Positions 27,220 through 37,684 are shown, counted from the stretch's first letter. The stretch is DNA of 64,000 nt from Candidatus Polarisedimenticola svalbardensis (GCA_014764515.1 JACXWD010000002.1:78760-142759), one strand, 5' to 3'. Notes: generated from the sequence alone by a model not told the origin. Translations and numbers: made by a program.

Positions 27220-28296
27220 TTAGCACGACTCGTCAGACCCGGATCCGCCTGCAGGCATATGCATGACCCTTTGCGGGAACGGGATTTCCACCCCGTGTTC
27301 CCTGAACTTGCGGAACGTCAGGATATGGAGATGATGCAGGCACAATCCCCGTATGGCAGGATCTTCGACCCAGCATAACAGCCTGAAATCCAGCGATGAA
27401 TCACCGAAACTGGTGAACCTCACCCGGGGCTCCGGTTCATCGACGACTTCCTGCACCTCCTGCGCGACCTCAAGGAGGATGGCGCTTACCTGGTCCACGT
27501 CCGAGCTGTACGAAACCCCGACGTTAAGGGCGACCCGGAACTTGGGCGAAGGACCACCGGACTCGTTGACGATGGTGGAGTTGGCGATCATGGCGTTGGG
27601 CACGGTGACTTCCACGTCGTCCCGGGTCAGGATCCGGGTGGAACGCAAGCCGATATTGGTGACGCAGCCGCGCTCACCACCATCGAGAACGATGTAGTCG
27701 CCTATCTTGTAAGGGGCGTCCGCCAGGATGAAGATGCCGCCGAACAGATTGGCCAGGGTGTCCTTGGCTGCGAAGCCGATGGCGATGCCGACGATCCCGG
27801 CGGATGCCAGGAGCGGTTTGACATCCGTACCCCAGGCCGACAGCACCAGGTAGACGCCCAGGGCGATCATCACCAGCTTCAGGACGTTGTCGAACAGCGG
27901 CAGGCTTCCCGGGTCAAGCCAGTGCAGGCGCTTCTCGTTGCGGCTGCCGGCATGCAGGATCATGCGGATAACCCTGCCTGCAGCCACCAGGACCATGATG
28001 AACACGATCATCTTCAGAATCGATCTCGCCCAGGTCAGATACGGTTCGGGGATTTCAAGAACGCCGATGGCCAGCCCGACGGCAATCAGCCAGAGGGTGT
28101 AGAACACCGGTTTCCTGAGCACTCGAACGATGTTGTCATCCAGGTCGGAAACGGTGCGCCGCACCACACGAAGGATGACTGCCCGGAAGATCACCTGTGC
28201 CAGCCAGGCTACGATGCCGCCGCCGACAACGAACAGGCCGGCCTGGATCCACTTGTTCAGCAGAAGTTCCTGGATCATCGGATAATCGTCAAGCAT
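27220..28296 (-). CDS. MscS family mechanosensitive channel
   Basis: LLASAGIVGIAIGFAAKDTLANLFGGIFILADAPYKIGDYIVLDGGERGCVTNIGLRSTRILTRDDVEVTVPNAMI. Confidence 0.93.
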   Translation of the reverse strand: MLDDYPMIQELLLNKWIQAGLFVVGGGIVAWLAQVIFRAVILRVVRRTVSDLDDNIVRVLRKPVFYTLWLIAVGLAIGVLEIPEPYLTWARSILKMIVFIMVLVAAGRVIRMILHAGSRNEKRLHWLDPGSLPLFDNVLKLVMIALGVYLVLSAWGTDVKPLLASAGIVGIAIGFAAKDTLANLFGGIFILADAPYKIGDYIVLDGGERGCVTNIGLRSTRILTRDDVEVTVPNAMIANSTIVNESGGPSPKFRVALNVGVSYSSDVDQVSAILLEVAQEVQEVVDEPEPRVRFTSFGDSSLDFRLLCWVEDPAIRGLCLHHLHILTFRKFREHGVEIPFPQRVMHMPAGGSGSDESC

Positions 28297-28305
28297 GTTC
28301 CAACC

Positions 28306-29859
28306 TCACTCCCACTCGATCGTGCCCGGCGGCTTGCTGGTGATATCGTAGACCACCCGGTTGATGCCCCGGACCTCGTTGACGATCCGGTTGGCCACCA
28401 GGGCGAGAAACTCGTCGGGAAGACGGGCCCAATCGGCAGTCATGAAATCGGTGGTGGTCACGACCCGGATGGCGGCTACGCTCTCGTAGGTGCGCTGGTC
28501 ACCCATGACGCCGACGGTTTTGACCGGCAGAAGCACCACGAACGCCTGGGCCGTGCTGTCGTACAACCCGGCCGCCCGAAGTTCGGAAATGAAGATCGCA
28601 TCGGCTTCCTGGAGAACCGCTACACGTTCGGCGGTCACCTCTCCAAGGATTCTGACCGCCAGCCCGGGGCCGGGGAACGGGTGTCGTCCGACAAACGCTG
28701 CCGACAGGCCCAGTTCCCGGCCGACCTCCCGCACTTCATCCTTGAATAGATCCCGCAGCGGTTCCACCAGGGAGAGGTTCATGCGATCCGGCAGGCCACC
28801 GACGTTGTGATGGGTCTTGATGGTGGCCGAAGGGCCTTTTACCGACGCAGACTCGATCCTGTCCGGATAGATCGTCCCCTGGGCAAGGAACGTGGCGTTG
28901 TCGATCCGCGCCGCCTCCTGCTCAAACACCTCGATGAACGTCTGTCCGATAATCTTGCGTTTCTTTTCCGGTTCGGTCACTCCTGCCAGTCGGGACAGGA
29001 ACATCTCCCCGCTGTCGGCCAGTCGGACATCCAGATGGTAGTCTTCCCGAAAGCGGTGGATGACCTCGTCCACTTCACCCTTGCGCAGCACCCCGTTGTT
29101 TACAAAAATGCAGGTCAGGGCATCGCCAAGGGCGCGGTGGAGCAGAAGCGCCATCACCGATGAATCGACCCCTCCGGACAAACCGCAGATAACGTGGGCA
29201 TCGCCAACCTGGTCCTGCACTTCCCGGATCGCCTGATCCACGAAAGAGGCCAGGGACCAGTCTCCTTCTGCGCCGCACACGCCGTACAGGAAATTTCTCA
29301 GGATGGCGGTCCCCTGGTCGGTGTGGTGTACCTCGGGATGGAACTGCAGGCCATAGAGGCTGCGCTCCCTGTCTTCCACTGCGGTGAAAGGCGCCCCGTC
29401 GCTTTCCGCCGTCTGGACGAAACCGGGCGCCGCCGAAAGTACCCGGTCGCCGTGGCTGGCCCAGACCTGCTGATCCCGTTCAAGACCGGTGAACAGTGCG
29501 GACCCTTCCGCCTGGACCCGGGCCTGGGCCCGGCCGTACTCGCCGTGACCGGCCTCTACGCTGCCGCCCAGGCGGTGCATCATGAACTGCATGCCGTAAC
29601 AGATTCCCAGCACCGGAATACCGAGACTGAAAACGGCATCCTCGACCACCGGCGCGTGCTCGTCGTAGACCGACTCGGGGCCACCGGAAAGGATCAGTCC
29701 GATCGGATTCCTCGCGCGGATCCGATCCAGGGAGACATCGAACGGCAGGACTTCGCTGAATACTTTCAGTTCGCGGGTCCGCCTGGCGATCAACTGGGTG
29801 TACTGGGAGCCGAAGTCCAGGATCAGTACGGCCTGGTTCTGTTGCTGCATGCTCGTCAA
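28306..29859 (-). CDS. guaA: GMP synthase (glutamine-hydrolysing)
   Basis: ILDFGSQYTQLIARRTREL, GICYGMQ, CGLSGGVDSSVMALLLHRALGD, C-terminal DITSKPPGTIEWE. Confidence 0.97.
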   Translation of the reverse strand: MTSMQQQNQAVLILDFGSQYTQLIARRTRELKVFSEVLPFDVSLDRIRARNPIGLILSGGPESVYDEHAPVVEDAVFSLGIPVLGICYGMQFMMHRLGGSVEAGHGEYGRAQARVQAEGSALFTGLERDQQVWASHGDRVLSAAPGFVQTAESDGAPFTAVEDRERSLYGLQFHPEVHHTDQGTAILRNFLYGVCGAEGDWSLASFVDQAIREVQDQVGDAHVICGLSGGVDSSVMALLLHRALGDALTCIFVNNGVLRKGEVDEVIHRFREDYHLDVRLADSGEMFLSRLAGVTEPEKKRKIIGQTFIEVFEQEAARIDNATFLAQGTIYPDRIESASVKGPSATIKTHHNVGGLPDRMNLSLVEPLRDLFKDEVREVGRELGLSAAFVGRHPFPGPGLAVRILGEVTAERVAVLQEADAIFISELRAAGLYDSTAQAFVVLLPVKTVGVMGDQRTYESVAAIRVVTTTDFMTADWARLPDEFLALVANRIVNEVRGINRVVYDITSKPPGTIEWE

Positions 29860-29864
29860 GACTC

Positions 29865-30926
29865 CTATGCCACGCGGGCGATGACGTCCCGCACCAGCTG
29901 TTCCAGGATCAGTCCCGGATCGACAGTGCTGCTTTTCAGGGCTTTGTCGGCTTTTCCCAGCAAGGCCGGGAAGGCCAGGATTTCCCCGAAGGAGTAGCGC
30001 TCAACCCCCTGGAAAAGGCGATCCTTGATATAGAACGCCCTGGTGGCGGTCACGATTTCCGATCGCGGCCTGCCCGCTTCGATCATCGCCCTGGCCTGAA
30101 GCATGGTCCGGGTGCGGTGGGCGATACCGCCCAGAAGCTGGATCGGGTTCCCACCGGATTCCACCAGTTTTCGGGCCGCAAGGAGGCCGGCGGCTTCGTC
30201 ACGGTCCAGTATGGCGTCGGCGACCTCCCAGCCCTGGAGCAGTTCGGTGCCGCTGAGGACCTGTCTGGCATCTTCAAGACCGACCTTGACTTTGCCGTCC
30301 CCGCCGAACCAGTCCCGGATCTTGTCCAACTCCCCGATCACCCGGTACAGGTCACCCTGGCTTGTCTCCATGAGAAAGGCGCCGACATCCTGAGACAGGG
30401 TCAGATTCCGTTCCGCGGCCTTGCTGCGGACGTCGGCGGCGAAACGGCTGACGTCGGAGCGTGAAACTTCACCGAACTCCAGGGTATGAGCAGCAGAAAA
30501 CAAGGCCTTGTGGAGCTTGCGCCGTTTGTCCAGATCCGGGGCCCTGACCAGGAGAAAGCTGCCCTCAGGAGGCTTGCCGGCATACTCGGACAAGGCCTCG
30601 GGCTCTCCTTCCAGACTGGAAAGCTCACGGACCAGAATCACCCGCTGGGGCGAAAACATTCCCAGGGAGCGGGCGGCGGCAACCACCGAGGCGACGTCAA
30701 CCTTCTCTTCCGCGTAAATCGAGAGGGAGAAATCGGTGGATCCAGGCGGCACCAGCGCCGCCAGCAGCTCGGTCTGCGCAACATCCAGATGGTACTGGTC
30801 CTTGCCGGTGAGGAGCGTAATTCCCGGCGGCCACCCTGAAGCCAGTCGCCCGCGGAACTGCTCCAGGACCGTGCCACCGTAACCTTTGAGAGACAGACGG
30901 CCGCCGGACTTGCCCCGGCCCGCCAT
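29865..30926 (-). CDS. holA: DNA polymerase III subunit delta
   Basis: ITLLTGKDQYHLDVAQTELLAALV...RVILVRELSSLEG...LLGGIAHRTRTMLQARAMIEAG; between guaA and lptE/leuS. Confidence 0.85.
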   Translation of the reverse strand: MAGRGKSGGRLSLKGYGGTVLEQFRGRLASGWPPGITLLTGKDQYHLDVAQTELLAALVPPGSTDFSLSIYAEEKVDVASVVAAARSLGMFSPQRVILVRELSSLEGEPEALSEYAGKPPEGSFLLVRAPDLDKRRKLHKALFSAAHTLEFGEVSRSDVSRFAADVRSKAAERNLTLSQDVGAFLMETSQGDLYRVIGELDKIRDWFGGDGKVKVGLEDARQVLSGTELLQGWEVADAILDRDEAAGLLAARKLVESGGNPIQLLGGIAHRTRTMLQARAMIEAGRPRSEIVTATRAFYIKDRLFQGVERYSFGEILAFPALLGKADKALKSSTVDPGLILEQLVRDVIARVA

Positions 30927-31444
30927 CAGAACCCCTCAAGTATCGACGAGACCAGGGTGCCTGCGGCGCCCCGGGCGATATCGTCCAGGGCCAGGGTTGA
31001 CTCGTCGAAGAACTCACCTTCCTCCTGGACGTCATATTGTTGACGGAACATCAGCCGGGACTGACTCCAGAGGATCTCGTCGGTGGCCGTCTCCCGGAGG
31101 GTCGCCTGCAGGGTCACCACGGTTTCGACTCGTGTGGCCCGACCGGCGCTGCTGAACTGAACGGGACGGGTGGACAGGCTCTGGATGGCGCCATCCAGCA
31201 CGGCGTCGGCTTTCTTCGGATCGGAAACGATCCGGTAACGCCCACGCTGGGAAAACTCGCGAGCCACTTCTTCGGTCACCCGTTGTTCGATTTCCGGCCG
31301 GGTGGTGCGGTTCTCGAAGGCGTTGATCGCTACCGACTGGATGTGGTCCGGAAGCACCGACCCTTTCCCAACAAGGGCGTACCCGCACCCGGCCAGGGAC
31401 AGGATCATCGTCGCCAGGATCGACGACAGGAATCCCCTGTTCAT
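30926..31444 (-). CDS. lptE: LptE-like LPS-assembly lipoprotein
   Basis: Lipobox-like SLAGCGYAL; IQSVAINAFENRTTRPEIEQRVTEEVAREFSQRGRYRIV; located between leuS and holA. Confidence 0.8.
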   Translation of the reverse strand: MNRGFLSSILATMILSLAGCGYALVGKGSVLPDHIQSVAINAFENRTTRPEIEQRVTEEVAREFSQRGRYRIVSDPKKADAVLDGAIQSLSTRPVQFSSAGRATRVETVVTLQATLRETATDEILWSQSRLMFRQQYDVQEEGEFFDESTLALDDIARGAAGTLVSSILEGF

Positions 31445-33939
31445 CCGACGACCAGGTTCAGCAGTTTGTCCGGAACGAAAATCACCTTGCGCACCTGCTT
31501 GCCGTCGAGATGCCTGGCCACGGCTTCGTCCTCCCGTGCCTTGGACAGGGCGGTATCACGGTCCACCCCTCGAGGGAGAAACATCCGTGCCCTGAGCTTG
31601 CCGTTGACCTGGACAACCACGGTGACTTCATCTTCTTCCATGAGGTCTTCACGTGCAACGGGCCAGGTCGAATCGGAAACAAACGGCGCATTGCCCAGAC
31701 GCTCCCAGATATCTTCTGCAAAATGGGGAGCGAACGGCGTCAACAGAAGGGATACGGATTCAAAACATTCCCGCAACGCCCAGGCCAGCCCGCTATCGTC
31801 GTCGTGGCCGACCACCTGCTCCGTCAACGGCGCCGCCGTATTGATCAGTTCCATTACGGCGGAGACGACGGTGTTGAGGTGCATCCTGGGGCCGAGGTTG
31901 AAGGTCACCCTGGCGATGGTCTGGTGGGTTTTGCGACGCAGCGCCAGGGCGTCGCCGCTGCATCCTCCGGCCGGTTCCGGCGTACCCGGACCTGGGAGAC
32001 TTGAAACCACGTTGTCCACGGTCCGGGCCAGCCGCACCAGGAACCGGTAGCAGCCTTCCACTCCGGCCTCGTTCCAGTCCAGCCCACGGTCCGGCGGCGC
32101 CGCAAACAGCGAGAACAGCCGGATGGTGTCGGCGCCGTAACGGGCTACCAGATCGTCCGGGTCGACGACATTGCCCTTGGATTTGGACATCTTGAAACCG
32201 TCCTTGTTCACCATGCCCTGAGTGAACAACCGGTTCACCGGCTCGTCGATGTCCACCAGTCCGAGATCCCGCATCATCATGGTCCAGAAGCGGGTATAGA
32301 TCAGGTGCATCGTGGCATGCTCGACGCCCCCGATATAGAGATCGACAGGAAACCAGGACCGTGCTTTCTTCCAGTCAAACGGCTGATCGCTGTTCTTCGG
32401 ATCCAGGTAGCGGAAGTAGTACCAGCAGGAGTCCACGAACGTGTCCATGGTGTCGGTGTCGCGGCGGGCGGGACCCTTGCAGGTGGGACAGGTCGTTTCG
32501 ACGAAGGACGGCACCCGGGCAAGCGGCGAACCGCCTTCACCGGTGAATTCGATCTCTTCAGGCAGCAGCACCGGAAGCTGGTCGTCAGGAACCCCCACCG
32601 GACCACAATCCGGGCAGTGGATCACCGGAATCGGCGTGCCCCAGTACCGCTGCCGGGAGATGCCCCAGTCTTTCAGCCGGTACGTCACCGTGCGCTTGCC
32701 GAACCGGTTCTGCTCCGCATGGTTGCCCATGGCCTCCTTGGCCTCTTCGGTGGCCAGGCCGTCGAAACCGGCCGATGCGCAGGAAGTTCCGTACCCACTG
32801 AATGCGCCTGTCATGGTTTCCGGGTCGGGAACTGCTCCGTCCACCGGCTTCACCACCGGGCGGATGGTCAACCCGTACTTCCGGGCGAAGGCGAAGTCCC
32901 GTTCGTCATGGGCCGGGACACTCATGATCGCGCCGGTGCCGACGTCGGTGAGGACGAAGTTGGCGATCCAGATCGGAACCCTCTCCCCGGAGAACGGGTT
33001 CACGGCGTAGCGGCCGGTGAATACGCCGAGCTTTTCCGCAGCGTCGGCGAAACGGTCCTCGAGGTTGTGGGCCAGTTGCTCATCAAGGAAAGCCTGAACC
33101 GCGTCCCGCTCCGGAACGTCACGGATCAGTTCCTGGATATCGGGGTGTTCCGCCGCCAGGGCCAGGTAGGTGGCGCCGTAGGTCGTATCGATTCGCGTCG
33201 TGAACACCTTGATCTTCAGGTCGCTGCCGTCTACGTCAAACAGCAGTTCCGCGCCTTCGCTGCGGCCGATCCAGTTCTTCTGCATGGTCCGGACCTTTTC
33301 GGGCCATGGCTCCAGGCGGTCCAGGTTGTCCAGCAATTCCTGGGCGTAGTCGGTAATCCGCAGGAACCACTGCTCGAACTGCCGTCGCGCCACCGGAGAA
33401 TCGCAGCGCCAGCAGCGCCCCGAGACGACCTGCTCGTTGGCAAGGACCGTGTTGCACGAATCGCACCAGTTCAACGGTCGGTTGGTGCGGTAGGCGACGC
33501 CTTTTTCCAGCATGCGGAGGAAGAACCACTGGTTCCAGCGGTAGTACTCCGGCAGGCAGGTCGCAATCTCCCGATTCCAGTCGTAGCCGAGGCCGAGGCG
33601 CTGCAGCTGGGTCCGCATGGTGGCGATGTTGTCCAGGGTCCAGCGCCGCGGCGCTTCGCCTTTCTGGATCGCCGCGTTTTCCGCAGGCAGACCGAATGAG
33701 TCCCATCCGATAACGTGGAGAACCTGCTCGCCCTGCATGCGGTGGAATCGGGCGATGGCGTCCCCGATGGCATAGTTGCGTACGTGACCCATATGAAGCT
33801 TGCCACTGGGGTACGGCAACATTTCCAGGCAGTAATACTGCTTGCGGGAAGGATCGACGCCGTCGGTGCGGAACAGACCGGCTTCGTTCCAGCGCGACTG
33901 CCAACGGGCTTCGATCGCCTTCGGGTCGTAGCCGCTCAT
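31441..33939 (-). CDS. leuS: Leucyl-tRNA synthetase
   Basis: EMLPYPSGKLHMGHVRNYAIGD, NGFKMSKSKGNVVDPDD-type motif (DGFKMSKSKGNVVDPDDLV), editing domain. Confidence 0.97.
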   Translation of the reverse strand: MSGYDPKAIEARWQSRWNEAGLFRTDGVDPSRKQYYCLEMLPYPSGKLHMGHVRNYAIGDAIARFHRMQGEQVLHVIGWDSFGLPAENAAIQKGEAPRRWTLDNIATMRTQLQRLGLGYDWNREIATCLPEYYRWNQWFFLRMLEKGVAYRTNRPLNWCDSCNTVLANEQVVSGRCWRCDSPVARRQFEQWFLRITDYAQELLDNLDRLEPWPEKVRTMQKNWIGRSEGAELLFDVDGSDLKIKVFTTRIDTTYGATYLALAAEHPDIQELIRDVPERDAVQAFLDEQLAHNLEDRFADAAEKLGVFTGRYAVNPFSGERVPIWIANFVLTDVGTGAIMSVPAHDERDFAFARKYGLTIRPVVKPVDGAVPDPETMTGAFSGYGTSCASAGFDGLATEEAKEAMGNHAEQNRFGKRTVTYRLKDWGISRQRYWGTPIPVIHCPDCGPVGVPDDQLPVLLPEEIEFTGEGGSPLARVPSFVETTCPTCKGPARRDTDTMDTFVDSCWYYFRYLDPKNSDQPFDWKKARSWFPVDLYIGGVEHATMHLIYTRFWTMMMRDLGLVDIDEPVNRLFTQGMVNKDGFKMSKSKGNVVDPDDLVARYGADTIRLFSLFAAPPDRGLDWNEAGVEGCYRFLVRLARTVDNVVSSLPGPGTPEPAGGCSGDALALRRKTHQTIARVTFNLGPRMHLNTVVSAVMELINTAAPLTEQVVGHDDDSGLAWALRECFESVSLLLTPFAPHFAEDIWERLGNAPFVSDSTWPVAREDLMEEDEVTVVVQVNGKLRARMFLPRGVDRDTALSKAREDEAVARHLDGKQVRKVIFVPDKLLNLVVG

Positions 33940-34352
33940 ACGCCCCCCGGAAGTTTCCGATCCTTGATCGAGTCCAGTATGCCGTTGATGAAACCGCCGG
34001 AATCCTCGCTGCCGAATTTTCGTGCGATCTCGATCGCCTCGTCGATGATCACCGCCGCCGGCGTGTCCCGATCAAAAAGCATCTCCCATGTCGCCATCCG
34101 CAGCACGTTGCGATCCACCGTCGCCATGCGGTCCATGCGCCAGTTCACCGCTGCCCGCCCTATCTCTTCGTCCAGGCTGTCGGATTCGTTCCATGTGCCC
34201 CGAACGAGTTTCTCGGCGAACTCCCGCACCGATCCGGGGACTTCCAGGCCTTCCCAGAAATCCTGAAACTGGTCCTCCGGTGATCCTCCCGACAGGTCCA
34301 TCTGAAAGAGGAGTTGGAGTGCGTACTCGCGGCCACGCCTGCGCTGACCCAA
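33936..34352 (-). CDS. nusB: Transcription antitermination factor NusB
   Basis: GREYALQLLFQMDLSGG...DRNVLRMATWEMLFDRDTPAAVIIDEAIEIARKFGSEDSGGFINGILD. Confidence 0.93.
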   Translation of the reverse strand: MGQRRRGREYALQLLFQMDLSGGSPEDQFQDFWEGLEVPGSVREFAEKLVRGTWNESDSLDEEIGRAAVNWRMDRMATVDRNVLRMATWEMLFDRDTPAAVIIDEAIEIARKFGSEDSGGFINGILDSIKDRKLPGGV

Positions 34353-34364
34353 AATCGGTTTTCC

Positions 34365-34841
34365 TTATGCCATGCGGCGATACAGGCTGACCATTTCGAT
34401 GGCCGACAGTGCCGCTTCCCATCCTTTATTTCCGGCCTTGGCGCCGGCCCGATCCATGGCCTGCTCCAGTGTATCGGTTGTGAGGATTCCAAAAGTGACG
34501 GGCACGCCGGATCCGATGGAACTCTGCACCAGGGAGCGTGTCACACTGCTGGCGATCATGTCGAAATGCGGCGTTTCGCCCCGGATCAGCGCGCCGAGGG
34601 CGATCACGGCATCGAACCGGCCGCTGGCGGCCTGACGATCGGCCACGAGGGCCACCTCCCAGGCGCCGGGCACACGGGCCACCGATCGGCCCTCCGCCGC
34701 CCCACCGTGGCGTTCAAGACAGTCGATGGCGCCGGACAGGAGCCGCTCGCAAATCAGGTCGTTGAACCGTGGGACCACCAGGGCAAACCGCATTCCCTTT
34801 GCATCAAGGTGTCCTTCCAGGATTTCGGCTGTCTTGGCCAT
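34365..34841 (-). CDS. ribH: 6,7-dimethyl-8-ribityllumazine synthase
   Basis: FALVVPRFNDLICERLLSGAIDCLERHG...VARVPGAWEVALVADRQAASGRFDAVIALGALIRGETPHFDMI. Confidence 0.93.
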   Translation of the reverse strand: MAKTAEILEGHLDAKGMRFALVVPRFNDLICERLLSGAIDCLERHGGAAEGRSVARVPGAWEVALVADRQAASGRFDAVIALGALIRGETPHFDMIASSVTRSLVQSSIGSGVPVTFGILTTDTLEQAMDRAGAKAGNKGWEAALSAIEMVSLYRRMA

Positions 34842-34852
34842 GATTTCTCCTC

Positions 34853-35716
34853 TCAATCCAGTATCGCCGCCAGGCGTTTTCTGGCTTCCGGCGATATGTA
34901 ATCCTGACCGGTGATCATTGCATATTTCAGGGCTTCTCCGCACCGGCATTCACGCCGTTCCTGCGGAAGGGCCAGGACCGTCTGCCTGAGCACATCGGCA
35001 GCCAGACGGCTGTTGGCCTTCAGGGTCGCCAGCAGGCCTTTGACCGAGACGTCCTCTTCGTCTTCGTGCCAGCAGTCGTAATCGGTCACCAGCGCCAGGG
35101 TGGCGTAACAGATTTCCGCCTCACGGCTGAGTTTTGCTTCCTGGAGATTGGTCATTCCGATGATGTCTACACCCCATGAACGGTACAACTGCGACTCGGC
35201 CCGGGTGGAAAACGCCGGACCTTCCATGCAGACGTAGGTTCCACCGTCATGGGCCTCCACACCAGCCGCCCGGCTCATGGACAGCATAGTGGATCGAAGT
35301 TCCGGGCAGACCGGATCCGCAAACGAGATATGGGCGGCCACGCCGTTGCCGAAAAATGTCGAAATACGGTTCCTGGTGCGGTCGATGAACTGATCGGGGA
35401 GCACCACCTGCCTGGGGTGGATCGACTCCCGCATCGACCCGACCGCCGAAGCGGACAGGATGCGGTTCACTCCCAATAGCTTCATGGCGTAGATGTTGGC
35501 CCGGTAGTTGATATCCGAGGGCAGCAGCGTATGGTTCCGTCCATGACGTGCCAGGAAGGCGACGGTGCGGTTGCCGATTGTGCCGATTCGGATCCGGTCC
35601 GAGGGATCCCCGAACGGTGTTTTGACTTCGACCTCTTCACAGTCCTGCAGGCCCGCCAGGCCGTAAAGACCGCTTCCGCCCAGAATTCCGATTTCCGCCG
35701 GAGGATAGTTCATCAC
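34853..35716 (-). CDS. mtnP: S-methyl-5'-thioadenosine phosphorylase
   Basis: IGILGGSGLYGLAGL...TPFGDPSDRIRIG...FLARHGRNHTLLPSDINYRANIYAMKLLGV...MEGPAFSTRAES. Confidence 0.94.
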   Translation of the reverse strand: MMNYPPAEIGILGGSGLYGLAGLQDCEEVEVKTPFGDPSDRIRIGTIGNRTVAFLARHGRNHTLLPSDINYRANIYAMKLLGVNRILSASAVGSMRESIHPRQVVLPDQFIDRTRNRISTFFGNGVAAHISFADPVCPELRSTMLSMSRAAGVEAHDGGTYVCMEGPAFSTRAESQLYRSWGVDIIGMTNLQEAKLSREAEICYATLALVTDYDCWHEDEEDVSVKGLLATLKANSRLAADVLRQTVLALPQERRECRCGEALKYAMITGQDYISPEARKRLAAILD

Positions 35717-37632
35717 CTTCCGCCTTTCGGGCCGATGTCGGCAAGCTCCGCCAGGATCTGCGCAAGTTCGGCCGGATCCGTCGTTTCCTGCAGACCTCTG
35801 CCACCATCCACCCGGGCCTGTGGCTCGGGGAACGATTCCCCCGGTTCTCTAGAAGCCTGGTCCACAACCAGCCAGCTCAACGGCGCCCGAACCACTGCCT
35901 GGCGGAACGCCTGGACCTTGTCCGAGGCCGGATCGCCTGAAATTGTGACCGTCACCGGCCTGGCCAGCAGTTCCTCTACCGCCAGTCCGGCGACTACACC
36001 GTGTACCCGGAACATGGCGAGAGAACCGGCGTATTCGGCCAGCAGATCCGCCGCTTCCAGCAAGTTGCGCTGCCCTGCTCCCAGGTGGCCCAGACGGATC
36101 ATGGTGCGGGCCAGTTGGATGTTTGCCCTGAACGGCATCCGTCGGGTGTTCAGCAGCCCGACCGGATCCGGTTCGGGGATATGATCCCGGAAGCGGGTTT
36201 CGCCCGGCAGCCGGAAGTTGTTGATGCAGTATTGGATGATGTTCAGGCTGGCGTCATAGTACCGGCGGTCGCCGCTGCTCTGATAGGCGTCCAGGAGGAA
36301 GAAGGCGACATCGGCCTGGGTCTCGAGAAAAGTGTGGTCCGTGGGCGAGGGCGCCAGGACATGGCGGACGCCGCGCCCGGGTCGGTACCCTTCTTTCAAA
36401 ACCCGGTCCAGAGCCTGATGCCCTGCCGTGGTCATTGCCGGCAGGTTCAGGACGATCCCGGCCCGGATCAGAGCGGCGCCGGCCTGTGCATTGGGAGCCG
36501 AGAGAACCAGTTGATCCACCTCCGGCTCTTTCGCCGACTGCAGAGGCCGGGTCCAGTACCCGCCGCCGTTCTCCGATTCAAAATCGGCGGTTTGACCCAG
36601 GTAGAATCCACCTTTCGGATCCGCCAGTTTTTCCATGATGAACCGTCCCGCACCGGCAGCAGCATCCCGGTAGAGCTCCGAGGGCTGGTCCAGGTATGCC
36701 AGCGTCAGCTGGTGCAGGAAGGCGGCATTGCGATCCAGGAGCTTCTCGTACTGGATCCCGCTCCAGTCCTGCGCCGCTGCCATGCGGTGGACGCCGCCAT
36801 GTACTCCATCATGTAACGGTCCGGAGAGCAGGGCCGGCAGGTAGTTGGCGGTGAGTTCCGCCATGGCAGGCAGATACCTGGCTCGCCGGATCCGTGCGTA
36901 TTCCGGAAGTCCCGGGATGACGAACTTGGGCGCCAGTCCGAACCCGCCGTCGGAACGGTCCCAGTTTGCGGAGATCCACTGGAACATGATGTCCGATGCA
37001 TCGGTATCCGGTTCACCGCTGATCGGGTCCTCGGGCTGGACCATTCCGGCCCACTCCTGTCCCACGTGGGTCAGGAATTTGGTCCATTGATCGAAGTAGA
37101 TATTGCCCTGCTCCAGGAGAAACAGCATGCGCTCCTGGTCCACCGCACCGATGGTAATCGGCATGCCTTCCCCAGTCGGCGTGTTGTTGGTAATCAGGGG
37201 GTTGCCGGTTGGAAGCAGCAGGGACATGACCGGCATGGTTCCGGTCTGGTAGCGCTCCACGATGTCCGGTCGTTGGTCGCCATTGACGTAAATCGTCAGG
37301 TAGCCCTGGTTAAGCCGTTCCTGGATGGCCGCCTCACCTACAAGCTCTTCACGGGTGCGATGGGCATCGAGGTTCCATCTGGAATCGATGAAGAGGAACA
37401 CAGGCTTGTTGAACAGCGTGGCCCGCTGGAAGGTGCGCGAGGCCCACGGATACCAGTAGTTGCGGTGAACCAGTTCTTCCGGCGGCCAGGAGGCAAACTG
37501 CTGCTGGACAGGTACGTCGAAGTCGATGGCCCGTACCGACTGGGAAACTGCAGGACCCGGGGATCCGGGAACCAATAGCACTCCAAGAACCAGGACTCGT
37601 ACCGACTGGGCGCAAAATGCCCGGAATTTCAT
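35713..37632 (-). CDS. DUF255/SSP411 (YyaL/SPATA20)-like thioredoxin-fold protein, CxxC absent
   Basis: NYWYPWASRTFQRATLFNKPVFLFIDSRWNLDAHRTREELVGEAAIQERLNQGYLTIYVNGDQRPDIVERYQ aligns by eye with the family N-terminal pattern; glycosidase-like helical C-terminus. Confidence 0.8.
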   Translation of the reverse strand: MKFRAFCAQSVRVLVLGVLLVPGSPGPAVSQSVRAIDFDVPVQQQFASWPPEELVHRNYWYPWASRTFQRATLFNKPVFLFIDSRWNLDAHRTREELVGEAAIQERLNQGYLTIYVNGDQRPDIVERYQTGTMPVMSLLLPTGNPLITNNTPTGEGMPITIGAVDQERMLFLLEQGNIYFDQWTKFLTHVGQEWAGMVQPEDPISGEPDTDASDIMFQWISANWDRSDGGFGLAPKFVIPGLPEYARIRRARYLPAMAELTANYLPALLSGPLHDGVHGGVHRMAAAQDWSGIQYEKLLDRNAAFLHQLTLAYLDQPSELYRDAAAGAGRFIMEKLADPKGGFYLGQTADFESENGGGYWTRPLQSAKEPEVDQLVLSAPNAQAGAALIRAGIVLNLPAMTTAGHQALDRVLKEGYRPGRGVRHVLAPSPTDHTFLETQADVAFFLLDAYQSSGDRRYYDASLNIIQYCINNFRLPGETRFRDHIPEPDPVGLLNTRRMPFRANIQLARTMIRLGHLGAGQRNLLEAADLLAEYAGSLAMFRVHGVVAGLAVEELLARPVTVTISGDPASDKVQAFRQAVVRAPLSWLVVDQASREPGESFPEPQARVDGGRGLQETTDPAELAQILAELADIGPKGGR

Positions 37633-37684
37633 GGTTTCTCCGTTGACCCGAAACAGGTTCCGATCCGATCCGGCATAAAAAAAC

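Noticed and set aside
23840-27223. 1127-aa ORF on the plus strand covering dnaE
   Set aside because: Exact antisense shadow of a certain dnaE; arises because TTA/CTA/TCA codons are rare in this high-GC gene. No recognisable motif in the translation.
32305-33699. 464-aa plus-strand ORF opposite leuS
   Set aside because: Shadow ORF without domain signatures.
33936-34364. Possible T-box upstream of leuS
   Set aside because: leuS overlaps nusB by 4 nt, so there is no leader space.
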